In this document: piece by piece, positions 35,873 through 45,871 of the stretch
Layout: each line of letters opens with the position of its first letter
How positions within the stretch are numbered: position 1 is the stretch's first letter
Assembly (NCBI GenBank): GCA_040954595.2
Contig: CM082590.2
Location: 4,278,001 to 4,342,000, forward strand
Source: Balanoglossus misakiensis
Lineage: Eukaryota; Hemichordata
Length of the DNA stretch: 64,000 nt
Direction of reading: 5' to 3'
Program-made: the position numbers and the translations under genes
The notes under the pieces: model-generated
Databases searched by the model: none
What the model was told of the DNA's origin: nothing
What the model saw: only the letters and a program-made list of their open reading frames with translations

Positions 35873-36135
35873 CTGGGTGGACGAAAATTGTGTCATGGGG
35901 ATACTTGAAACAGTCACATTGGGTTGTTGTGTCCTGTTTGCTGTGACAGCGGATACTGGTTGGTTGGGTAAACTGGTAGGCTGACCAAAAGGCATTGATG
36001 ACCTTTGACCTTGGCCCTGCATCTGGGGCTGACTTGGTTGAGTCAATTACTGTTGAAAGGATGGCAGTTGTTTTGGAGACTGACTTCCAATTTGACTTGG
36101 TTGTTCAGGTGACAGATGACTTGTTGGTGCGGCAC
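35873..36135 (-). CDS. Gln/Pro/Ser-rich exon with an in-frame stop
   Basis: Acceptor 'ctttaactgcag', donor GTACAG. The exon starts two bases into a codon and ends in phase 0. It reads 'AAPTSHLSPEQPSQIGSQS', 'PKQLPSFQQ', stop (TAA, 36047-36049), then 'LTQPSQPQMQGQGQRS' and 'TQQPNVTVSSIPMTQFSSTQ'. Composition is uniform on both sides of the stop, so the TAA most simply replaces a CAA Gln codon. This is the most upstream exon found. The 5' part of the gene is not recognised in the next 9 kb. Confidence 0.6.
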
Positions 36136-36169
36136 CTGCAGTTAAAGATCTAGTTGATTTATTTATATA

Positions 36170-36365
36170 CTGTAAAACGGGAAATTTCTGTGACAGGAAA
36201 TGTTTGCAATATCAATAGAGACAACTGTTATGCTACACTTAAATTTTGCTTTCTTATATTTCACTAACTGCACCAATATCCCTGAAAAACATTTTTACAT
36301 GACTTTTTATTTTCGCGTTTTTTTATGGCTCTCGGGAAGTTCGCAAAAATTTCTCATTTTCCAGT
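36170..36365. repeat. Second copy of the TACTGTAAAAC dispersed repeat
   Basis: Shares its order of motifs with 15365-15545. Here the right end is 'gcaaaaatttctcattttcc'. Confidence 0.65.
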
Positions 36366-36402
36366 AATTCATCTACCGCAAACAGAGAAAGTATGTCCAC
36401 TT

Positions 36403-36605
36403 AGGATAGAATGACTGCAACAGGTGCAAATCACCTATACAAAGTCAGTTCCTCCAAAACAATGAAAAGTAAAGTGCCTTGCTCAAGGGCACAATATCGC
36501 GGTCATGAAGTCACCATCCTCAGATAGAAAATCCACGGCCATGTCCACGTCTGGTTCTTGAACCCACAACCCTGTGCCCTCACCACAAGGCCATGATGTC
36601 TCCTC
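36403..36605 (-). mobile_element. tRNA-derived SINE
   Basis: Read on the minus strand, it starts near 'ggccttgtggtgagggcaca' (A-box-like) and continues with 'gttgtgggttcaagaacc' (B-box-like GGTTCAAG). It then runs to 'gcccttgagcaaggcacttt', a tail motif I know from several animal SINE families. It is non-coding; transcription by RNA polymerase III is inferred only from the boxes. Confidence 0.68.
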
Positions 36606-37624
36606 AAACTCTCCTCAAAAGTCTCCTAGTTTAGTCTAATCATTGTTAGAAATACTTTCTGCTTTGACCTTTTACATGAAGGATTTGATGCATACACACA
36701 GGCCAGTTGACAAGGAAAGCCTCTCAACATTGGTAAAACTGCATAATAATGATACATTGTAATTGAATATATTTGTGAACAAAAACAATCATGGCCTTTA
36801 CACTATTAGCTACAACATCTAACCCTCAAACCAATCTGATGAAAATATTTTTTGACCCAAAAATGGAGTAGAACAATTTGCATCTTTTATAGAACAGAAA
36901 AACAACATTTCATAAAAACAATGAAAGTGTCCTTTTGATATCCTATGGCAAAATCTTTTCTTGGTCCCATCAAAGTAATAACTGCCTTTTTTATTTGAAA
37001 ATTTGACAAAAAAGCCAGAGCGAATAATAATATGTGATGTGTAATAAATATTAATAAATATATTACTACCATTTTATGGAAGTACCCATTTAGAGTAATG
37101 AAAACTTTAACAAACCACAAAAAAGGTTTTGTACATCACCACAATAGGATGAATTGGTTGTAAATGGCCATGTAAACATGTTGTATATTTGTCCTGTGAA
37201 CTTTAGAATCTGGATTGTATGATTTCAAATATTTGCTCAGCAACAGATACCCAAGCCGTCACGCAGTTACACCCATTGGAAAATGGTATCACCCACACCA
37301 AGGTGGATGGAAGTTGGTCCTGGCGCTTTTTTTCCCATGATTCAAATTACAGTTAAGGCCATATTATAAATTCTGCCAACTTTCCCTCGATTTTGTAAAA
37401 TACCTGACAACTTATACTTGACGAATATGTTTTTTTTTCTGAAAGAGTGACCTCAAAATTACCAAATTATGTAGAAATCAGCTGGACCGGATTTCCCCTT
37501 TGAAAACAGTAAAACACAGGTGCAAGCTTTCTTTTATTGTGGGTATGGCAGAGAAAGCTTTTGACTACTGTCAAAATTCTCTGGCAAACACAGAAGGATT
37601 ATGAAACTGAAAATGTTGATAATA
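36606..37624. other. Non-coding AT-rich stretch
   Basis: No domain-bearing frame or repeat is recognised. The minus-strand frame at 36887-37120 is a chance hydrophobic frame. Confidence 0.4.
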
Positions 37625-38151
37625 CAGTGAAACCTGTCAATACAGACATCTCTCTAATCAGAACACATTGTTCAAGACAAAAGTAATGGCTTGAATAGAA
37701 TATTACATGCACATTTCTATTAAGGACACCTCTCTTTTAAAGGGACAAAGTCTCTCTCTCGCTGCCCTTTTTTCCATTAATAATGTTTGATACAAGACAC
37801 TGTTTATGTTAATGTACATGTGTATATGTAGTGAATGAACATTCAACCATACACAACTTCCATCCCGCGTGTATGATATGGGAGTAAAAACTCACCCAAA
37901 ACGAATAAATGGTAGAGAATGATTATTTATTTTGGCAAGTTTTTTTTTACTCTCATGTCCACAAGCAGGATGGACTTTGTGTGTGGTTGAATGTTGATTC
38001 ACTATATATCCACATGTAGAATAACATAAATGGTGTCTTGTATCAAATAAAATTAATGGAATAAGGGGCAGCGAGCGTGAGAGAGAGCCTGTATCCCTTA
38101 AAGGACATGTTGTGTGATCCCAGAGGTGCCCTTACTAGGCAGGTTTCAATG
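37625..38151. mobile_element. TA-flanked CAGTGAAACCTG element carrying a nested MITE
   Basis: The ends 'cagtgaaacctgtc' and 'gcaggtttcaatg' are flanked by TA (37623-37624 and 38152-38153). Without the insert at 37741-38097 it would be about 165 bp, the same size as the copy at 19249-19418. Confidence 0.75.
37741..38097. mobile_element. TTAA-flanked AGGGACAAAG MITE, copy 1 (nested)
   Basis: It starts 'agggacaaagtctctctctc' after TTAA (37737-37740) and ends 'gagagagagcctgtatccc' before TTAA (38098-38101). The right end is mutated compared with copy 2. The interior matches 45115-45460, including 'atgtttgatacaagacac' and 'ccacatgtagaataacataa'. Non-coding. Confidence 0.8.
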
Positions 38152-38562
38152 TACTTCACACGTCAGTTGTACTTTACTGTCGGTATGGAATCATTTCCTG
38201 GTTGACATGGTGAGCTTTACATAAACAGATAAACCAACTCATAAAGTGGGGCCCATAATTAGAGAATGATCTTTAACCTCACAATTTTACCATAATTACC
38301 TTGAATATCGCAAAGTCTTCATATCGTCAAATAACTGCAATGCAGTACACAGACCTTCAGAAATCATACTGTATTTCTCACCTGCTCCTGACAACAATCT
38401 GAAATACAGCACAGAACAATCATTTAACAAAAGGTGTATGTAAACAATGTCTACTCCGATTGTAGACAGATTTGATTAAACATTTTATGAAAAATTTAAA
38501 GGTAGGAACCTCTAATAAAAGCAAGTGAGTCAAAGGACATAACTGAGACTTTGTCCCTTTAA

Positions 38563-38648
38563 CCCTTTCACTCCCAGTTCCTTCTATACAGGTCGAACCT
38601 TTTCATAGAAAAACAATGGGCTTAGACTGAACATTGGTTGTGAACGGG
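38563..38648. mobile_element. 86-bp TTAA-flanked miniature element
   Basis: TTAA at 38559-38562 and 38649-38652 encloses 'ccctttcactcccag' and the inverted end 'gtgaacggg'. The interior 'ttttcatagaaaaacaatgg' is related to the half copy at about 19160-19225. Just left of it, 'gagactttgtccctttaa' looks like a leftover end of the AGGGACAAAG MITE. Confidence 0.6.
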
Positions 38649-38699
38649 TTAATTGGCTTCAATAATTAGTGTTCTTTAAAATAAAAGGGTGTTACTTAA

Positions 38700-38808
38700 G
38701 GGTTATTACACAAAGTTTGGTTGATAACGCGTCATATTTGAGTGATGTCCGTATTATGGGCATCACGAGGATGCGTCACGTTATCGACCAAACTTAGTGT
38801 AATAACCC
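38700..38808. mobile_element. 109-bp MITE with GGGTTATTAC ends
   Basis: The inverted ends are 'gggttattacacaaagtttg' and 'caaacttagtgtaataaccc'. Similarity extends further inward through 'gttgataacg' and 'cgttatcgac'. The terminal GGTTATTAC is shared with the element at 49887-50015. The target duplication is unclear. Confidence 0.72.
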
Positions 38809-38994
38809 CTTTATCATACATTAACAGCAGCCCATTGCCAAGTGTGACAGGGCGATGCGGTCAGGCGATCAACATATAGGCCCTAGTATCATTCTAAGAG
38901 GGTTGGCAGCTTTCATTATGATGGGGCATGTGATTCAGGTCCCCCCAATCTACTAGCTATATCGTTTATATGCCTTAAAGAATTAATTAATATG

Positions 38995-38997
38995 ACT

Positions 38998-39029
<32 letters not shown>

Positions 39030-39123
39030 GACTGACTGAATGAATGAATGAATGAATGAATGAATGAATGAATGAATGAATGAATGCATCAATCAATCAA
39101 TGACTCAATCAATCAATCAATCA
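38995..39123. repeat. Compound tetranucleotide microsatellite
   Basis: CTGA repeats pass into ATGA repeats and then AATC repeats. The sequence is uninterrupted for about 130 bp. Confidence 0.92.
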
Positions 39124-39907
39124 CCCAGACATGGCCTGGAAGGATTCACCCCCTGTTGAGATGTTGGCAGCCCCTAGCAAATTGTCACGGGTGGGGTGGT
39201 CAGTGGCCCTTAAAATGATTTCACTCACATGATAGAGATATTAAAGGCACATGAGCTGCAACTGGAAAAAAAATAAAGTTTTAAATAATCTCATATATGC
39301 TTTTAATCATGTCTATTAAATGATATTTCATGATAATATATCAAGCTCAACACTTATTTATGACAAAATGGCCAAAAATTGAAGAAAAACGAAAATTCCT
39401 GCATTTTTTAAAAAAAGTGCAATATTGGAAAGAAAAAGGAAAATGTAATGTCTCAGCGGTGTACATTTACTTCCATGAGCTCAACACGAAGATATTTGAC
39501 AGTCAATCAATAAATATGATATATGTATAAGTTACATGTACAAAACTAGACACATGTATGTATGTGATATTTAAAGGGACATTAACTGTAACACATGTTC
39601 TACCCAGAACTCCACTTGTCAACATAACCTGTATGTGTGTAACGGCTATAGAAATGAATTATAGTCCAGACTTGAATTCAAATATAGAAAAACAATACTG
39701 GCTAGACACACCTATATTCCATCATGATTCAGGGATCTGAAGAAGACACTGCAGTAAATACTTAAAACAAAAATACTTAAAACAAAGTGAAAAGTTACAG
39801 CTAATGAAGTTTGAAATATGTTCAGACACAAATAGAACAGGCAATGAAGACACAAGATAAACATTGAGAAAAATTACCCAAAGTTACATGTACTACCGGT
39901 ATCTATG
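39124..39907. other. Non-coding AT-rich stretch
   Basis: No feature is recognised. Open frames at 39330 and 39558 lack domains and splice support. Confidence 0.4.
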
Positions 39908-42900
39908 CGGGCTCGTTCTGGTCAAAATTGTAGTTTATTAATAAAACATGTTAGAATTAATTTTATAGAGCCTGGAATTAATTTTACCAGTATATAGAAT
40001 TATTTTTTATGTGCTTTAATTATTTTTTGTAGTCATGCAGAATTAATTTAATGTGTTCTAAATAATTATTTTAGCTTATCTTTGTTAGAAATAATTCTGC
40101 CAACATCTCGAATTATTTTTATGTGTAGACTCCAATTAATTTCACGTGTTATGTCGAATTAATGTTACGTTGTCAAATAATATTGCCCTTACAATCCTTT
40201 GCGCGTAAATCAAGATGGCGGCGGCTGAGCATGTCTTTCTCGCCGCATAAAGTTCGAAAAGGGGCCGTTGAACAAGTTGTGAGACGTTTTGGGGCGGTTT
40301 GCTGTCCAATATAAATGCAGTGTGCTCGAAAACGGCGATCGGTGCACGAGTTTTGGTCTACAGACAGAATTCAAAACCACTACCAGTTGGTGTAATCGCC
40401 AGCCTTGCTATGGTATAGCCCAGCTCTGCGTACAGTGTTCTCGGTGTGGAGGCCGTGTCATGGCGGGAACACACAGACCTGTACGCAGAGCTAGCTGTTG
40501 CCCCACGTTACCAGTTCGCCTCGATTGAATAAATTTTGACATCTGAACATACGAAAATTGTGTTAATTTGTTATTTTCTGAACTAAGAAATAGCTGTAGG
40601 GCCCAGACCCTGGGAAACGACAAATAAAGTATTCCTTAATATTTCCTTGTAAACTCAAGTTTCGTGTAAATAAATTTGAATTAAAAGGACAAAGTCTCTC
40701 TCTACATAACCATATTTAATTGGAAATTGGATAGCTTGCATTCTAGATTTACAACTGATAAGATAGGGTGTGGGGCATAGAGAGTAGAAGGGCAGACCCC
40801 TAAGTCTCCACCCCTTGTTGGCTGCATTCACAAACACCTCTGGAGGGGGGGGGGGGGGGGGCGAGAGAATTCAATTTTTTACCGCTAATTTTCACATGCC
40901 CCCGTACACAACCCATAATATTTTCAAATCCCCCCTTCTGAACTGCCAAAAATTTGAACCCCCCCCCTATTTTCTTTCACAGAGCAAAACACATCACCTA
41001 TCTATCTTGTAAAAAAAAGAAAAACAGCGCTCCCATGAAAAGAATTTGAAACTGATGTTTCCCCTCATCAGTGGGTATTAAAACTGAACATTGTTTTTAT
41101 TTTTAAGTATTTGTATTCTGTGTTGGGAGACATTGAAAACCTGAGAATTGAAGGGGATGGGTTTGGGAGGGGTTTCCCCCTCCAACGTAAGAAAATTTTA
41201 TAAAATACAGAGCTCAAAGCTACATTTTAATGAACCTGGAAAAAGCAAATTAACTCAACTACCGGTATGTTGGGGAGGACAAATTTAACCGTCGCCGCTC
41301 AAAGTTATCATGGGGTGGGGGCAAGTCCCCTGACCTGGGACACTAGATAAACCAGTCAATGATTGAAAGGTGTTGATGAATGGAGGGGGTGGGTATTACA
41401 AAATTTTGTAAAATAAAGGGCGCGAAACTGTATTTTTGTGGACTCAAAATAAATATTTAGTCGTCAAGGTTTTCACGTCGCCCCTTTCAGTCCCCCTTAC
41501 ATACCCTCATTTTTTTCAAATCCCCCCCCTCAATTGTCCCCCCCCCCTCCAGAGGTGTTTATGAATGCAGCCCTACTGTCAATGTATCTCTTTTTACGTC
41601 TATGGTGTGGGGTAACACAGAAAAATAAACAAGTACAGAGATTGTTCAGCAAGTAATGTTCACTGTAGAAAGAAGTATATCGGAACAGCGTTAATGCAAA
41701 GTTCCTCAAGAAAGGGGGACTTTAGTGCTTAATGTTAGCAGCTCCTTATGGTGTAACTCGGCCTTTACCGATACCGGCGATGCCTCCACACCATAGTACC
41801 ACAGCTCACTAGCATTGCCATAGGCAATGCTGGCGATTATCCCAACTGCGTAGTGACTAGAAAATTCGGTCTGTAGACCAAAACTCGTGCACCGATCGCT
41901 GTTATCGAGCACACTGCATTTATATTGGACAGCAAATCGCCCCAAAACGTCTCACAACTTGTACAATGGCCCCTTTTCGAACTTATGCAGCGAGAAAGAC
42001 ATGCTCAGCCGCCGCCATCTTGATTTACGCGCACAGGATTGTGGGGGCAATATTAATTCGACACAACACGTAAAATTAATTCGACACAACACGTGAAATT
42101 AATTCGACACTACACCTGTAATTAATTCGACACTACACCTGTAATTAATTCGATTATACACGTAAAAATAATTTGAGATATTGTTGGCAAAATTATTTCT
42201 AACAAAGATAGGCTAAAATAATTATTTAGAACACATAAAATTAATTCTGCATGACTACAAAAAATAATTAAACAAATTGAATCCCCCCCCCCTCCAGAGG
42301 TGTTTGTGAATGCAGCCTACAGAGGAGGTGGAGACTTCAGGGTCTGCCCCTCTACTGTCTATGCCCCACACCCTATCTTACCAGTTCTAAATCTAGAATG
42401 CAAGCTATCATTAAATATGGTTATGTAGAGAGAGACTTTGTCCTTTTAATTTAAATTTATTTAAACAAAACTTGAGTTTACAAGGAAATATTAAAGAATA
42501 CTTTATTTGTCGTTTCCCAGGGTCTGGGCCTACAGCTATTTCTTAGTTCTGAAAATTACAAATTAACACAATTTTCGTATGTTCAGATGTCAAAATTTAT
42601 TCAAACGAGGCAAACTGGCAACGCGGGGCAACAGCTAGCTCTGCGTACAGGTCTGTGTGTTCCCGGCGTTACACGGCCTCCACGCCGAGAACACTGTACG
42701 CAGAGCTGGGCTATACCATAGCAAGGCTGGCGATTACACCAACTGGTAGTGGTTTTGAGTGGTTTGACTAGAAAATTCTGTCTGTAGACCATAACTCGTG
42801 CACCGATCGCCTTTTCGAGCACACTGCATTTATATTGGACAGCAAATCACCCCAAACCTTCTCACAACTTGTACAACGGCCCTTTTCCGAACTTTATGCA

Positions 42901-43284
42901 GCGAGAAAGACATGCTCAGCCGCCGCCATCTTGATTTACGCGCAAAGGATTGTGTGGGCAATATTAATTCGACACAACGTAAAATTAATTCGACACAACA
43001 CGTGAAATTAATTCGACCAAACACGTGATATTAATTCGACACTACACCTCAAATTAATTCGAGTCTACACGTAAACATAATTCGAGATGTTGGCAAAATT
43101 ATTTCTAACAAAGTTAAGCTAAAATAATTATTTAGAACACATAAAATTAATTCTGCATGACTACAAAAAATAATTAAAGCACATAAAAAATAATTCTATA
43201 TACTGGTAAAATTAATTCCAGGCTCTATAAAATTAATTCTAACATGTTTTATTAATAAACTACAATTTTGACCAGAACGGGCCC
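39908..43284. repeat. 3.4-kb inverted duplication of composite mobile sequence
   Basis: The left arm (about 39908-40860) and right arm (about 42283-43284) are inverted copies. The outermost words are 'gttctggtcaaaattgtagt' and its complement near 43258-43276. Each arm holds an AT-rich outer part built of 'attaattcgacacaacacg'-type ~20-bp words. Next comes a CpG-rich stretch with 'caagatggcggcggctgag', then 'aaggacaaagtctctctcta', and a G (or C) run at the inner edge. The spacer contains a G/C-run element (40823-41571) and a second, shorter copy of the right-arm sequence (about 41700-42270). Frames in the CpG-rich part (for example 41706-41945) look protein-like in short runs but carry frame changes between copies. 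Confidence 0.82.
40823..41571. mobile_element. G/C-run inverted-repeat element related to the Harbinger-like copies
   Basis: The ends 'ggctgcattcacaaacacct' and 'aggtgtttatgaatgcagcc' are inverted repeats followed inward by long G and C runs. The interior shares 'gtaagaaaattttataaaat' and 'ggacaaatttaacc' with 30381-31548, so internal sequence is common while the ends differ. Confidence 0.65.
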
Positions 43285-44731
43285 CAATACTGAATGTTTG
43301 ACTTTTATCTCTAGCTTTCTCAGATCCTGAAATATTTTATTTTTTAACTGTATGAATACCCCTAAAATTATGCTGTCATTCTGACAGCTGGATAAACAGG
43401 CTTTCCCAAATATATGTCTGCAAAAAACTCCTTGGGTGCCGGGGGGGGGGGGGGGAGTTTGTTGGTCTCTGGCCCATGGACTATAAGTAACCAAATAATG
43501 ATAGTCCCAAATAAAGCCATCAACTCCAATTTTGGATTATTGGTGATGTTTTCTGCGATCATGCTGGATGCAATGCGGATATAATAAAATAACTCTGTGA
43601 AAAAAATGTTTGTTTACAAATCCGTTCACCTTTGTGGGTATATTCCACAGAAAGGGTTAATCCCCTTAACCTCTCAACAAACTAACAATCATGACCATAT
43701 TGTAAACATACATATTTTTGTCACACATTTTTATATTAAACAAAGACACACACACTACAAAGAAGGAGGAAGAGCTCCCTGTGGTCTTCCCACAAACGTT
43801 GGAATCATACTGCAGTGGTCGCCTGATTCAACCAGTAAAGGTCACATGAGGTCATCAATTGTTGTCGGTTTTCTGGTTGAATATTCTCTGAAAGCACGCC
43901 TTAACATTGATATTTTGCAATTGGTGTCAATAGTCATGAACTTTAATGTATGGAGCATCACTCGGCCCCAGTTACTGAGTTGCGATAGGGCGAAATCAAC
44001 AGCGGAAACTGATTGTCGATCGTCCATGTCTCAAGCTTACCTTGTTTACGGACTGAATCAGGGGACTACAGCAGTGTTATTTCGACGAATGTGATTCTAC
44101 CCGCACAATAAGTCGTGAAAACTATCTGTGATATCTTAAAACACACTAAATACTGTAATGTTTCAATACTCACTCTGCCAAATCTGTATATAGGAATGGT
44201 GGACAGTGTGGGGGGCTTGAACCCATGACTTGCAGAAAACAGCTGGTTACTCGCTCCTTGGCTTCGCACTTTTCGGACTTTTCCGCTATTCTTTCAGAGA
44301 AATATGACACCGTCCTGGATGTGTAACGAACACTGGCTAAGTAACGTCCATAGAAAAGGCGACATTGGAGTTGACGACAGAAAAAACTGGCAGATTCGCT
44401 AGCCTGCATGTCACACATGTGTTTACAACGAAGACACTGAACGGGTCAAAGGCAACGGGTCGAAGGTCAGCGACAGCGCCCTCTTGGGGTATATTCTGCG
44501 GAACTTTTGAAAGTTCCCGATCTCGTATCCTAAGGACGCCAGCAGAATTTCCTGTGGCATTTTAATTTGCATTCAAATATGAAAGTAATAAAACTAACCC
44601 GGTGTGAATTAGTTGATTTAAAGGGGAGTTAGGGCAGGGTCTTCTTTCGGTAGTTTTGACCCCCAATAAGGCCTATCTACGGAGAGGATCTCTTATTCTT
44701 CAAATGTATTAATGGAAGGCGCGTTTATGGC
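43285..44731. other. Non-coding stretch; weak tRNA/SINE-like segment at 44205-44260
   Basis: A run of about 15 G lies at 43441-43455. On the minus strand at about 44205-44260, 'ctgttttctgcaagtcatgg' and 'ggttcaagcccc' resemble the anticodon arm and T arm of a tRNA-derived sequence, but no full cloverleaf was found. The 165-codon frame at 43597-44094 has no recognisable domain. Confidence 0.35.
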
Positions 44732-44734
44732 TAA

Positions 44735-45871
44735 GGGACCATTCAGTTTTTACGGCCGGGGGGGGGGGGGCAAAATCCAGGGGGTGGGGGGTCACTTAAA
44801 TTTTTAAATTTTGAAGTCCGAAAGTGGGGGTAATATTTTTTTAAAAAACGTTTAGGGGGGTCACATACTTTTGCCACAAAACTTTTGCTTTTGAGTCCAC
44901 AAAATTGCAGTTTCGCGCCCTTAATTTTACAAGATTTTCTAATGTGGGAGGGGGACACCCCATCCCACACCCACCCCTCCATTCTTCGCCACATTTCATT
45001 TATTGCCTGGTTTGTCTAGTGTACAAGGGCAGACTACTTGCCACCCCATTACACCGATGCGTACTTTGAGTGGAGTGGCAAAAGTAAAATTGGTCCTCCC
45101 CAATATTGAGTTAAAGGGACAAAGTCTCTCTCTCGTTGCCCTTTATTCAATTGGTTATGTTTGATACAAGACACCTTTATGTTATTCTACATTGTGGACA
45201 CAAAGTGATCAACGTTCAACCACACACAACTTCCATCCAACTTGTAGACACAAGAGTGAAACACTTGCAAAAATGAATAATCGGTGTTTACCATTTATTC
45301 ATTTTGGCGGGATTTTTACTCTCATATCCTACAAACAGGATGGCACTTGTATGTGGGCAAACATCGATTCACTATATATCCACATGTAGAATAACATAAA
45401 CGGTGTCTTGTATCAAACATACTTCATGGAAAAGGGCAGCGAGAGAGAGACTTTGTCCCTTTAATTTGCTTTTGAGTTCATTAAAATGCAACTTTCAGCC
45501 CGTTATTTTACAAAATGTTCTTATCTGGGAGGGGGACAACCTCTGCCACACCCACCCCGCCACTTTTCTTGTTTTACCAATCCTACCAACTATTGTATCG
45601 ACTTGTCATTTTAATTTATTCAGTATTCATTCTTTTTTGCAGCGATATACTATTATAAACTTCAATTACTTTAAGAAATTTATAATTGAGGTGTGGACCA
45701 GGACGGCAAATGTTGTCGGCGTGGGGAGGGATCATCATATTTTTTGGCCTGTCAAAGGGGGGGGGGGGTCATCATTTTTTGTTCCTGGGTGAAGGGGGAG
45801 TCGGCCTGATTTTGAAAACCCATGACACAAACTTGCCCCCCCCCCCCAAGCCGTAAAAAATGAAAGGTCCC
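44735..45871. mobile_element. PIF/Harbinger-like non-autonomous element, copy 2 (inverse orientation)
   Basis: It starts 'gggaccattcagtttttacg' and ends 'ccgtaaaaaatgaaaggtcc' plus C, flanked by TAA (44732-44734 and 45872-45874). The G run lies at the left end and the C run near the right, and internal words match the complement of 30381-31548. It carries a nested TTAA MITE at 45115-45460. Confidence 0.82.
45115..45460. mobile_element. TTAA-flanked AGGGACAAAG MITE, copy 2 (nested)
   Basis: It begins 'agggacaaagtctctctctc' and ends 'gagagagactttgtccct', with TTAA at 45111-45114 and 45461-45464. The uninterrupted homologous site is visible in Harbinger-like copy 1 at 30822-30825, where 'agcaaatttaactcaatg' has a single TTAA. 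Confidence 0.9.

Noticed and set aside
43597-44094. 165-codon plus-strand open frame
   Set aside because: No recognisable domain, unusual composition for a gene, and no supported start or splice context.
44205-44260. Possible tRNA gene on the minus strand
   Set aside because: Only a T-arm-like GGTTCAAG and part of an anticodon arm are present. No complete cloverleaf could be drawn, so it is noted only as SINE-like.
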